A stretch of DNA of 13,270 nt from Streptosporangiaceae bacterium (GTDB taxonomy: Bacteria; Actinomycetota; Actinomycetes; Streptosporangiales; Streptosporangiaceae). The stretch is from contig JAICWX010000241.1 in NCBI GenBank assembly GCA_025934635.1, positions 1 to 13,270 of the forward strand. Direction: 5' to 3'. Made by a program: the position numbers and the translations under genes. Positions within the stretch are counted from its first letter, which is position 1, and each line of letters begins with the position of its first letter. Of this stretch, positions 1 through 7,420 are shown piece by piece. Under the pieces are notes generated by a model. It was given only the letters and a program-made list of their open reading frames with translations. It was not told where the DNA came from and made no database searches.

Positions 1-1206
1 AACTTCGACGACGACCTGGCCGGCGCCCCCGAGCACGCCACCGGCGACCCGAACCTGGCCGGGCTCCAGGACCGGGTCAAGATGGAGTTCGAGCAGGTCT
101 TCATGTTCTACCTGCCCAGGATCTGCGAGCACTGCCTCAACCCGTCCTGCGTCGCGTCCTGCCCGTCCGGCGCCATGTACAAGCGCGAAGAGGACGGGAT
201 CGTGCTGGTCGACCAGGACCGCTGCCGGGGCTGGCGGATGTGCGTGTCCGGCTGCCCCTATAAGAAGGTGTACTTCAACCACCGCACCGGCAAGGCCGAG
301 AAGTGCACGCTGTGCTTCCCGCGGATCGAGTCCGGGCAGCCCACGATCTGCTCGGAGACCTGCGTGGGCCGGCTGCGCTACCTGGGACTGTTCCTCTACG
401 ACGCGGACAAGGTGCTCGGCGCCGCGGCCACCGCCGACGCCCGGGATCTCTACGAGGCGCAGCTCGCGGTCTTCCTCGACCCGCATGATCCGCAGGTGCA
501 GGCCGATGCGGGCCGGGCCGGCATCCCGGCCGACTGGATCGCCGCGGCGCAGCGCTCGCCGGTCTACGAGCTGGCCGTCCGGCACCGGGTCGCCCTGCCG
601 CTGCACCCGGAGTACCGCACGCTGCCGATGGTCTGGTACATCCCGCCGCTCTCGCCGGTCGCCGACGTCGCCCATGCCGCGGGCTACGACCCCGGCGACC
701 CCGACCAGGTCTTCGCCACCATCGACGCACTGCGGATCCCGGTCGAGTACCTGGCCAGCCTGTTCACCGCCGGCCGGGCCGATACCGTGCGCACCGTGCT
801 GCGCAAGCTGGCCGCCGTGCGCGCGATCCAGCGGGCCGGGCAGCTCGGGCTGGATCTCGATGAGAACCTGCCCGCCTCGGTCGGCGCGAGCGCCGAGGAC
901 CTGGAGGATCTTTACCGGCTGCTTGCGATCGCGAAGTACGAGGACCGTTACGTCATCCCGCCCGCGCACGCCGAGGACGCCGGTGCCCTGATGGGCCAGC
1001 ACGAGCAGCTGTTCTGCAGCCTGGACGCCGAGGGCGGGCCCGGCATGGGCGGCACCGGCCCGCACGGGATCCAGAGCTACCAGCCAGGCAGCCCGGCCGG
1101 GGATCACAGCTTCCGGGCCGACGACGGCCGGACCCGCTTCAACCTGCTCGGCTGGAACGGCCAGGGCAGCGCCCCGGGCCTGTTCCCCGACCGGGGCAGC
1201 TCGTGA
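1..1206 (+). CDS. narH: Nitrate reductase beta subunit NarH (5' end cut off by window)
   Basis: Iron-sulfur subunit of the membrane-bound respiratory nitrate reductase; it relays electrons from NarI hemes to the NarG molybdenum subunit on the cytoplasmic face. The frame is open from base 1, so the first 150 or so residues of a roughly 550-residue family protein are missing and 401 residues are visible. Seen: a ferredoxin-like cysteine block (CEHC, then C and C in NPSCVASCP), the tryptophan-containing block CRGWRMC typical of the 3Fe-4S site of NarH, then CVSGCPYKK, and further cysteine pairs (KCTLC and the C-x3-C of TICSETC). The long C-terminal region (YRTLPMVWYIPPLSPV) is also typical of NarH. 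It overlaps narJ by 4 bases (GTGA), so the two are probably translationally coupled. narG is expected just before the window. Confidence 0.97.
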   Translation, partial: NFDDDLAGAPEHATGDPNLAGLQDRVKMEFEQVFMFYLPRICEHCLNPSCVASCPSGAMYKREEDGIVLVDQDRCRGWRMCVSGCPYKKVYFNHRTGKAEKCTLCFPRIESGQPTICSETCVGRLRYLGLFLYDADKVLGAAATADARDLYEAQLAVFLDPHDPQVQADAGRAGIPADWIAAAQRSPVYELAVRHRVALPLHPEYRTLPMVWYIPPLSPVADVAHAAGYDPGDPDQVFATIDALRIPVEYLASLFTAGRADTVRTVLRKLAAVRAIQRAGQLGLDLDENLPASVGASAEDLEDLYRLLAIAKYEDRYVIPPAHAEDAGALMGQHEQLFCSLDAEGGPGMGGTGPHGIQSYQPGSPAGDHSFRADDGRTRFNLLGWNGQGSAPGLFPDRGSS

Positions 1207-1835
1207 GCGCCGGCCCGGGCGCGGTCAGCCCCTACAAGCTGGCCTCGGTGCTCCTGCAGTACCCGACGCAGGCCCTGTTCGACGGCATCGCCGAACTCGA
1301 CGCGGCCGCGGCGCAGGCCACGCCGAAAGCGGGCCGGGAAGCCTTCGCGCGGTTCCTGGGCTGGCTGCGGGCGACGCCGCCGACCGCCGTCGGCCAGCAC
1401 TACGTCGAGACATTCGACCTGCGCCGCCGCTGCGCCCTGTACCTGACCTACTACCGGTACGGTGATACCCGCAAGCGCGGCATGTCGATGCTCACCTTCA
1501 AGACCGCTTACCGGGCTGCCGGGTTCGACCCCAGCGACGAGGAGCTGCCCGACTACCTGCCCATGGTGCTCGACTTCGCCGCGCTGGCCCCGCGCGGCGA
1601 GAGGCTGCTGCGCGCGCACCGGGCCGACCTGGAGCTGCTGCGGCGCGGGCTGGAGCAGGCGGGCACTCCCTACGCTGACATCGTCGCCGCGGTGACCGCG
1701 CGGATGCCGAAGCTGGGGCACCGCGACGCCAGCCTCGTGCAGGCGGCATGGGAGGCCGGGCCGCCTCGCGAGGAGGTCGGGCTCGAGCCGTTCGCCCCGC
1801 CCGAGTACCTTTCCGGTTACGGGCCCCGGACATGA
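1203..1835 (+). CDS. narJ: Nitrate reductase assembly chaperone NarJ (delta subunit)
   Basis: Cytoplasmic chaperone needed to insert the molybdenum cofactor and mature NarGH before it docks on NarI; not part of the final enzyme. The 210-residue length fits the family. Seen: an early segment YKLASVLLQYPTQ typical of NarJ helix 1, and the signature stretch QHYVETFDLRRRCALYLT followed by YRYGDTRKRGMSML, which is diagnostic for the NarJ/TorD-like chaperones. The start is the GTG at 1203, inside the end of narH (GTGA overlap). The stop is inside the ATGA that begins narI, so the three genes form one tight operon. No lesion is visible. Confidence 0.97.
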   Translation: MSAGPGAVSPYKLASVLLQYPTQALFDGIAELDAAAAQATPKAGREAFARFLGWLRATPPTAVGQHYVETFDLRRRCALYLTYYRYGDTRKRGMSMLTFKTAYRAAGFDPSDEELPDYLPMVLDFAALAPRGERLLRAHRADLELLRRGLEQAGTPYADIVAAVTARMPKLGHRDASLVQAAWEAGPPREEVGLEPFAPPEYLSGYGPRT

Positions 1836-2581
1836 CCGCCACCACCGCGGAGCTGTTCTGGTGGGTCGTCCTGCCCTACCTCGCGCTCGGGGTGTTCGCC
1901 GTAGGGCACGTGTGGCGGTGGCGCTATGACCAGTTCGGCTGGACCAGCCGCTCCACCCAGCTACAGGAGCGACGCCTGCTCAAGTGGGGGTCGCCACTGT
2001 TCCACTACGGCACCTTCGCCGCCATCGCCGGGCACGTCATCGGCATGCTCATCCCGCAGCGGTGGACCAGGGCGGCCGGCATCCCCGAGAACGCCTACCG
2101 GTGGTTCTCCGCCGGGGCCGGGACCCTGGCCGCGGTACTCGTGATCGGCGGCGTGATCGTCCTGGCCACCAGGCGGCTGTTCGTGCCGCGCGTCCGCGCC
2201 ACGACCGCGCCGATCGACTACGTCGCCCTGATCCTGCTGCTCATCGTGATCCTCACCGGCATCGCCCCCACGATCGGGATCAACCTGCTCGGGCACGGCT
2301 ACGACTACCGCACCACCGTGGCGCCGTGGTTCCGCGGCCTGTTCAGCGGCTCCCCGGACGTGCAGGCAATCGCGCACGCCCCGTTCATCTACCAGCTGCA
2401 CGCCACCGCCGCCTGGGTCATCTGGATGGTCTGGCCGTTCAGCCGGCTCGTGCACGCCTGGAGTTACCCGCTGTGGTACCTGTGGCGGCCCTACATCGTC
2501 TACCGCCGCCGTCAGCCCGCGCCACCCGCCGAGCCCGGCACCAGCGGCCGGCGCTGGCGGAAGATCGGCGTGCGCTATTAA
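1832..2581 (+). CDS. narI: Nitrate reductase gamma subunit NarI, cytochrome b
   Basis: Membrane diheme cytochrome b that oxidises quinol and feeds electrons to NarH. It is 249 residues with about five hydrophobic segments: near residues 8-26, 58-75, 95-112, 128-151 and 185-204. The heme-ligand histidines can be placed by spacing: H58 and H68, then H190 and H208. These have the same 10- and 18-residue gaps as the four ligands of E. coli NarI. The start is the ATG at 1832, which overlaps the narJ stop by 4 bases; a longer frame opening at 1748 would run inside narJ and is not needed. The C-terminus ends in a basic cytoplasmic tail. It is the last nar structural gene of the operon. Confidence 0.97.
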   Translation: MTATTAELFWWVVLPYLALGVFAVGHVWRWRYDQFGWTSRSTQLQERRLLKWGSPLFHYGTFAAIAGHVIGMLIPQRWTRAAGIPENAYRWFSAGAGTLAAVLVIGGVIVLATRRLFVPRVRATTAPIDYVALILLLIVILTGIAPTIGINLLGHGYDYRTTVAPWFRGLFSGSPDVQAIAHAPFIYQLHATAAWVIWMVWPFSRLVHAWSYPLWYLWRPYIVYRRRQPAPPAEPGTSGRRWRKIGVRY

Positions 2582-2652
2582 CCAGGCCGCACACCGCTGC
2601 AGGCGGCCAGGCCAGGCGGCGACCTCACCAGCATCGTCGCGGGCAGGCTCCC

Positions 2653-2677
2653 CCGCGGCACGGGGTCCCTGCCGCGG
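2653..2677 (+). terminator. Hairpin between narI and the cupin gene
   Basis: A perfect 8-bp stem (CCGCGGCA at 2653-2660 with TGCCGCGG at 2670-2677) closes a 9-base loop in the 161-base gap after narI. No T-run follows, as is common for actinobacterial hairpins. It may attenuate or end nar transcription, or protect the narHJI mRNA 3' end. The function is inferred from position only. Confidence 0.35.
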
Positions 2678-2742
2678 CGGAGCTGCCCTGGCGCTGCCGG
2701 TGCGCAGCACACAAGAATCCGGCCCGAGGAAGGAAGTACAGC

Positions 2743-3075
2743 ATGCAGAAGCTCTCCCTGGACGCGCTCGCACGGGAACTGCTAGAACGGGCAGCCGGCG
2801 CTGCCGGGGGCCGCGCCGCGCAGACCGTCATCGGCGGGCACGAGAAGGTGCTGCGGCAGACAATCATCGCCATGGTCAAGGACGCGGCCCTGACCGAGCA
2901 CGCCAACCCGGGCGAGGCCAGCGTGCATGTGCTGCGCGGCCGGGTCCTGCTCGCAGCCGACGGCCAGTCCTGGGAGGGCAGGGACGGCGACCTGCTCATC
3001 GTGCCCGACTCGCCGCACAGCCTTCAGGCGCGGCAGGACTCCGTTGTGCTGCTGACCGTCGCCAAGCGCCCGTAA
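2743..3075 (+). CDS. Small cupin-domain protein next to nar operon
   Basis: A 110-residue soluble protein. Residues 34-106 read as one cupin barrel: a degenerate first motif around H53, E58 and H62 followed by VLRGRVLLAADGQSWEG, and a second motif GDLLIVPDSPHSLQA with H92. These residues could bind a metal, but the first motif lacks the full HxH arrangement. The ATG at 2743 has a good ribosome site (GAGGAAGG about 8 bases upstream), which sets the start; a longer open frame running back to 1984 lies inside narI and is a shadow. Small cupins are often found beside nitrate and denitrification genes in high-GC bacteria, so a regulatory or sensor role linked to nitrate respiration is plausible. 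No substrate can be named. Confidence 0.85.
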   Translation: MQKLSLDALARELLERAAGAAGGRAAQTVIGGHEKVLRQTIIAMVKDAALTEHANPGEASVHVLRGRVLLAADGQSWEGRDGDLLIVPDSPHSLQARQDSVVLLTVAKRP

Positions 3076-3179
3076 CCCTCAGTTTCTTCCGCACGCCCCC
3101 GGTTCCCCGGGTGGTACCGCCTGGCAGGCTGGCAGCCCGATGCGGGCAGATGGAGGGACGCGCGTGGAAGAGGTGACCG

Positions 3180-3515
3180 ATGAGCCGCGCCGACCTGCGC
3201 GACGAAGCCTACTTCTCGGGGAAACTGCCCACCGGATCCACCGACACTGACAAGCACTCGGCGTCGGGCCGGGTCTTCGCCCTGAAGACGACCGGCGGCG
3301 GGGTCCTCGCGTTCTACGCCCTCACGGCGCAGCTCACCCTGGCACCTCCGCCCGGCCGGACCTTCCAGGTCAGCATCCCCGGCTTCTACTCCTCCAGCCA
3401 GACCCTGACATCGGCCACCATCGGCTACGCCGAGCAGTTCGCCACCTATATCCCGCCGGACCGGGCGAGCCCGCAGATCGTCGCCGATGCGTCCGGCATC
3501 ACCGGACGCGTGTAG
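3180..3515 (+). CDS. Hypothetical 111-residue protein of unknown family
   Basis: I do not recognise this family. The ATG at 3180 follows a purine-rich site (GGAAGAGG) by about 8 bases. Residues 1-30 are polar and charged. The middle (GGGVLAFYALTAQLTLAPP, then VSIPGFYSS) is rich in beta-forming residues, and the protein ends DASGITGRV. There is no signal peptide, no convincing membrane segment and no cysteine, suggesting a compact soluble beta protein. A short upstream frame (3150-3176, ending MEGRAWKR) stops 3 bases before this start. Codon use is typical for the window. It lies after the cupin gene and before a strong hairpin, so it may be a single-gene unit. Confidence 0.65.
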   Translation: MSRADLRDEAYFSGKLPTGSTDTDKHSASGRVFALKTTGGGVLAFYALTAQLTLAPPPGRTFQVSIPGFYSSSQTLTSATIGYAEQFATYIPPDRASPQIVADASGITGRV

Positions 3516-3568
3516 ATGAACGGCTGCTCGTTACCGGCCAGCAAGTCCCCGCAGCTCGCCCGGGGCAG

Positions 3569-3608
3569 GCCGCGCATCCGGAGGAGGCTGACCCGCCGGA
3601 TGCGCGGC
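3569..3608 (+). terminator. Strong 13-bp hairpin, probable terminator
   Basis: A perfect inverted repeat: GCCGCGCATCCGG (3569-3581) pairs with CCGGATGCGCGGC (3596-3608) around a 14-base loop. It lies 54 bases after the 3180-3515 gene and 62 bases before the AbrB-like gene. There is no T-run, but the length and GC content favour a transcription stop or boundary between the two units. The loop contains AGGAGG, which looks like a ribosome site and would be single-stranded in the fold. Confidence 0.55.
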
Positions 3609-3669
3609 TGAATCCGACTATCGAGGACCAGGCCACCTGCGGCAAGCAATCCGCCAGGAGATATGACCG

Positions 3670-4158
3670 ATGAACATTCACGACATGCGGCACGACAGAG
3701 CCGCCGCGGAGCAGATCATCAAGGCCCTGGCCCTGCCCCTCCTGAGCAGGGCACGTGAGCGGCCGCGCCCGATGCCGCTCAGCCACCTCCCCCGGCTGCC
3801 GCGCGAGACTTCCATGCTGTACACCATCGGGCGAGCCGATCGTTCCGGACGCGTCACGAACCGCGCAATCACCGACGCCGTGCGATGGCGGCCCGGCGAC
3901 CGGCTCGCGATGACCCTCACCCCCAGCGCCGTCGTCCTGTGCCCAGCTCCCGGCGGTCTCCTCCGCGTTCCGCCCAGGCCCTGCATCGCCATCCCGGTGA
4001 CCGCCCGGCGGCTCCTCAGCATCACCCCCGGCGACGAGCTGCTCCTCGCCGCGGCCCCTGAGTACGGCATCGTGATCACGCACACGATGCAGGCAGTGGA
4101 AGACATGCTCGCCTCGTTCTACGCCCAGATCGCGGCGGATGAGCTTCCGCAGCCATGA
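3670..4158 (+). CDS. AbrB/MazE/SpoVT-like protein with two tandem swapped-hairpin repeats
   Basis: A 162-residue protein, probably a DNA-binding or recombinase-accessory factor. Two repeats of the AbrB-like type are visible: residues about 53-92 (IGRADRSGRVTNRAI, then WRPGDRLAMTL) and about 104-138 (CIAIPVTARRLLSITPGDE, then LLLAAAP). Each has the pattern of a beta hairpin, basic/polar loop, short helix and PGDxL turn. The first 45 residues are a less ordered basic, proline-rich tail. The ATG at 3670 follows GGAG by 8 bases; a shorter form could start at the ATG at 3814 (MLYTIGRADRSG). The stop overlaps the integrase start (ATGA), so the pair is coupled. From memory, such an AbrB-like gene before a tyrosine recombinase is a recurring pair in Streptomyces-type genomes. 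Confidence 0.8.
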   Translation: MNIHDMRHDRAAAEQIIKALALPLLSRARERPRPMPLSHLPRLPRETSMLYTIGRADRSGRVTNRAITDAVRWRPGDRLAMTLTPSAVVLCPAPGGLLRVPPRPCIAIPVTARRLLSITPGDELLLAAAPEYGIVITHTMQAVEDMLASFYAQIAADELPQP

Positions 4159-5231
4159 CCGGCACCAGCGAGCATGACTGGAGTGACCTGGACGCAGCCC
4201 GCCTTCTCCTCGGAAAGCTCGGAGTCGAGGCCGCCGACCTGCTGGCATCCCCGGCCAGGGCCGAGGTCCCGCTGATCGCCGACTACATACCGCTCGTGGA
4301 GAAGGCGGTCACCACGGGAACCCGGCGCGTCTACAGCCCGTACTGGGCCAAAGTGGTCCGGGAATGGGGACACAGGCGGGTCAACGAGCCCACCGCGCTG
4401 GAGATCAGCCAACTTGCCGAGCAGGTCAGGGCAGGCGCCGTGCAGCGCCGGAACGCCCGCGGGGGGCGCAGCGCCGCCGAGCACTTGATCGGCGCGCTCC
4501 GGTGCATGTACGGCTACCTGGTCGCTGACGGCATCCTCACGCAGGCCGAGAACCCGGCCGCACGGGCACAGAAGCCGCGCAGGCTCCGCAGCGCCCGCAT
4601 GGCGCTGCCCGACAGCCGCCTCGATGAACTGTGCCGGGTCGCGTCCACGACCGGCAACGACCCGGCCCTGGATTCGCTCCTGCTGCGGCTGCACATGGAA
4701 ACGGCATGCCGCCGCGGCGGCGCCCTGGCGCTCGCGCCTGACGACCTGGACGCGGAGCAGTGCCTGATCCGGCTGCGCGAGAAAGGCGAGACAGTACGCT
4801 GGCAGCCCGTATCGCCGACGCTGATGAGGCACCTCCTCGCCCACGGCGAGAGCCGGGGCGGACTCGGCAACGGCCAGCGCCTGCTGCGATACGCCAACGG
4901 CAGGCCGATCACCAAGAAGCGCTACGAGTATCTGTGGCGGCGGCTCGGCGAGCACCTCGCCTGGGTCGAGACCCTCCAGGTCAGCATGTACTGGATCAGG
5001 CACACGACACTGACCTGGGTAGAGCGGAACTTCGGCTTCGCCGTCGCCGAGGCCTACGCAGGTCACGAGGACAACGGGAGAGGAGCACGCTCCATGGGCG
5101 CCATGGCCACCTACGTCCGGGCCGGCCTGCCCGAGGTAGCGACCGCCCTCGCCGCCCTCACAGGAGAACCCCACCCGCTGGCCATCAAGGACCCCGGCGG
5201 CGCGGTAGCGGCTGGCGGCCGGGCAGGATGA
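4155..5231 (+). CDS. Tyrosine-type site-specific recombinase / integrase
   Basis: A 358-residue phage-integrase-family protein that would cut and rejoin DNA through a covalent tyrosine link. The core-binding SAM-like domain spans about residues 38-135 (TGTRRVYSPYWAKVVREWG) and the catalytic domain about 150-335. Catalytic residues visible: R186 (TACRRGGALAL), K210 (LREKGE), R282 with H283 (YWIRHTTLTWV), H304 (YAGHED) and the nucleophile Y320 (ATYVRA). The box II position three residues before R282 is Y279 instead of the usual histidine. The start at 4155 overlaps the AbrB-like gene by 4 bases. The last 20 residues are a low-complexity Gly/Ala tail. No flanking tRNA or att core is recognisable, so which DNA it moves is open. 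Confidence 0.93.
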   Translation: MTGTSEHDWSDLDAARLLLGKLGVEAADLLASPARAEVPLIADYIPLVEKAVTTGTRRVYSPYWAKVVREWGHRRVNEPTALEISQLAEQVRAGAVQRRNARGGRSAAEHLIGALRCMYGYLVADGILTQAENPAARAQKPRRLRSARMALPDSRLDELCRVASTTGNDPALDSLLLRLHMETACRRGGALALAPDDLDAEQCLIRLREKGETVRWQPVSPTLMRHLLAHGESRGGLGNGQRLLRYANGRPITKKRYEYLWRRLGEHLAWVETLQVSMYWIRHTTLTWVERNFGFAVAEAYAGHEDNGRGARSMGAMATYVRAGLPEVATALAALTGEPHPLAIKDPGGAVAAGGRAG

Positions 5232-5371
5232 GCTTGATCTGGGCCTTGAATGCCGCTGTGGCGGGCGGACCGATGCCGATTGCAGAGGCTGGTCTGGCCG
5301 CATCCCGTTGGGGACTGTCCGGGGTCGCGCGCCTGTCCCTGGCGGGCGCCGGGAGGCGCGAAGATGGGCTT

Positions 5372-7177
5372 GTGAGTGATGACTTGACCGGCCTGGGGCC
5401 AAGAGGGTTCGAGCGCATGTGCCAGGCCGTGGCCACGTATGTTCTCGGGCCTGGTATCGAGGTGTTCGGCAGCGGGCCTGACGGAGGGCGTGAGGCAAGT
5501 TTCCGCGGCCGGGTACCGTATCCCAGCTCAGCTGATCCGTGGGATGGCTTCGGGATCGTGCAGGCCAAGTTCAAGGAGCGGATCCTCGGGACAGGGACAG
5601 ATACGGCCTGGCTCCGGCGGCACGTCAAGGCCGAGCTGGACGCCTGGGCTGACCCGGGCAAGGCAAGGGTCAGCCAGGGGCGCCGTCCTGATTACCTCAT
5701 CGTGGCAACCAACATCCCGCTGTCGGGCTTGCCGGGATCTGGCGGCAAGGCGCGCATCGACAAGCTCATCGGCGACTATGCCTCTCGGATCGGGTTGAAG
5801 GATTGGCGGGTCTGGGACGCCGGGCAGATCACTGCGTTCCTGAACGCCTACCCGGATGTCCGGCGCGCGTTTGCCGCCCTGATCACGCCCAGCGAAATCC
5901 TGGCGCAGCTGCGGGACCGGTTCGACGCGCCACCCGAGGTCAGCGTGGTGCTGAACATCTCGGCTGCGGCGATCAGGCCCGGCCAGCCAGGATGTGAGGC
6001 CCCGTTCACCGCCGCGTACAACGCTGCCGGCGGGAAGAGCCGGCTCGGGCAGGCGATCGGCGAGGTATACGAGACCGGCAAGGGTCGGGTACAGCACTTC
6101 GCGGGAACCCCGTCCAGTGAGCCTGCCGTGATTTGCGCCCTCTACGGGCGGCCGGCTGTAGCCGTCGCCGAATCGGTCTGGGATGAGGTCTGTGCCATCG
6201 GGGGCGGCCATCCGGGAGGCGGCACCGAGGGCGCGGGATTCCCGGTCGGCTCGCAGCCGCAAGCTTCCTTCATCGGTTCGGCCAGCGAGGAAGTTGAACT
6301 GGCTGGAGGGCAGTGGGGCCCGGGCCGCCTGGTCCGCCAGGGCCCAGGCCGCCGGATCTGGAAGCCCGATATCGTATTCGATGACGTGACGACTAGCGAC
6401 CGGGACTCGTGGGGCACCGGCAAAGGGGACATGGACCTGCGGGTACGGCTGGCGGCGCGGATCCCGGTCGCCGGCAGCGATCTGCGCATTACCGGGGCCG
6501 GCCGTGAGCGGATACTGGCAGCTCTCCGCTCCGCTCCATTCCGCGATGTCCTGCTACAGGCGGCACGACGCCGGGGCCTGCAAGCGGATGCGCTGGAGTG
6601 GGGCGAGACACCAGACGGACCCAACAACACGCGATTCGCTGCGTACCAGGCGGTAATTCAGGCATCCGGTCAGCAGCCAGCATTCCTCGGGAACCTGTGG
6701 TTCATGCTGCCCGGATCCTATTCAGGTGAGCTGTCGAGCGTGGCCGACATGCGCGTCGACTTCGATGCCATCAAGGCCCTGATATCACCCGGTACGGTGC
6801 CAGTCGAGGGTGATATCCCGCTGGCGCGCGAGGAGCTGATCGCCTTCTTCACGCAAGCATGGATCGTCACCACGACGATCTTGCCGCTCGCCGCTACAGC
6901 CAGCCCGCTGGAAATCCCGCCGGCCGGCGCGCCCCGGCTGGAACTCCATATCCAGAACGAGCGCCCCGAGAACAGCGGCAAACCTCGTATCCTCCGCACA
7001 TTTGACCTGGTCGACCTGTCCTACTACGGGAAGCCGCGGAAAACTCACTACACGGACCTGTCCGTAGGTGTAACAACCCCGCTCGGCCTGCCCCTGGAGC
7101 AGATCACGACGCTCGTGCACGACGCACTAGCCAGGATGACCGAGGATTTCGGCTTTACAGGTGCTCCATCCGCCTAG
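5372..7177 (+). CDS. PD-(D/E)XK-like nuclease domain fused to a large unrecognised C-terminal region; candidate defence effector
   Basis: With the GTG at 5372 the protein is 601 residues. Residues 1-184 match my memory of the restriction-endonuclease-like domain at the N-terminus of some antiphage STAND-type NTPases: GLGPRGFERMCQ with E14, GPDGGREASFRG with D37, IVQAKFKER with Q64-x-K66, then RRPDYLIVATN and ALITPSEILAQL. This predicts a Mg-dependent DNA nuclease. After it no Walker A motif is found and about 410 residues remain unassigned: a Gly-rich stretch near 275, a conserved-looking block near 353 (MDLRVRLAARIP), NERPENSG near 528, and an alpha-helical end. The frame also permits ATG at 5228 (ATGA overlap with the integrase, 649 residues), but the extra 48 residues look like translated spacer. 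Third codon positions seem less GC-biased than in nar, suggesting transfer. Confidence 0.85.
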   Translation: MSDDLTGLGPRGFERMCQAVATYVLGPGIEVFGSGPDGGREASFRGRVPYPSSADPWDGFGIVQAKFKERILGTGTDTAWLRRHVKAELDAWADPGKARVSQGRRPDYLIVATNIPLSGLPGSGGKARIDKLIGDYASRIGLKDWRVWDAGQITAFLNAYPDVRRAFAALITPSEILAQLRDRFDAPPEVSVVLNISAAAIRPGQPGCEAPFTAAYNAAGGKSRLGQAIGEVYETGKGRVQHFAGTPSSEPAVICALYGRPAVAVAESVWDEVCAIGGGHPGGGTEGAGFPVGSQPQASFIGSASEEVELAGGQWGPGRLVRQGPGRRIWKPDIVFDDVTTSDRDSWGTGKGDMDLRVRLAARIPVAGSDLRITGAGRERILAALRSAPFRDVLLQAARRRGLQADALEWGETPDGPNNTRFAAYQAVIQASGQQPAFLGNLWFMLPGSYSGELSSVADMRVDFDAIKALISPGTVPVEGDIPLAREELIAFFTQAWIVTTTILPLAATASPLEIPPAGAPRLELHIQNERPENSGKPRILRTFDLVDLSYYGKPRKTHYTDLSVGVTTPLGLPLEQITTLVHDALARMTEDFGFTGAPSA

Positions 7178-7420
7178 CATGCGCTGCCCAGCCGACCGGA
7201 GAGGCCAGGTAGCCCGCGATCGGAACGGTCAGAACAGGCGGGTTGCTCGCAGCTCCAGGATGCTGACCCTGACGCTTTCATTCGGTTCCGCAGCGACGGG
7301 CTTGACCTGCCCCATTCACTAGCCTCACCAACGCCTCGGATGGTAACTGCCGGTGAGGGAGTTGCTGACAGCCGTCTCTGGGTGCCGCTCAGCTCGGTTG
7401 GCATGCTGGAGGACGTCTGT

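Noticed and set aside
5231..5371. Attachment site for the recombinase just after its gene
   Set aside because: No direct repeat partner or tRNA end could be found elsewhere in the window.
4119..5498. 459-residue open frame on the minus strand
   Set aside because: It lies opposite the recombinase and nuclease genes, is Arg/Pro/Gly-rich and has no recognisable motif; a GC-driven antisense shadow.
6019..6045. AAGGKS in the nuclease-fusion protein as a Walker A motif
   Set aside because: The glycine four residues before GK is missing (NAAGGKS) and no Walker B follows; it does not fit GxxxxGK[ST].
7178..7420. Open frame continuing after the nuclease-fusion stop (to 7447)
   Set aside because: It has no early start or ribosome site and no recognisable motif; probably chance or heavily decayed sequence.
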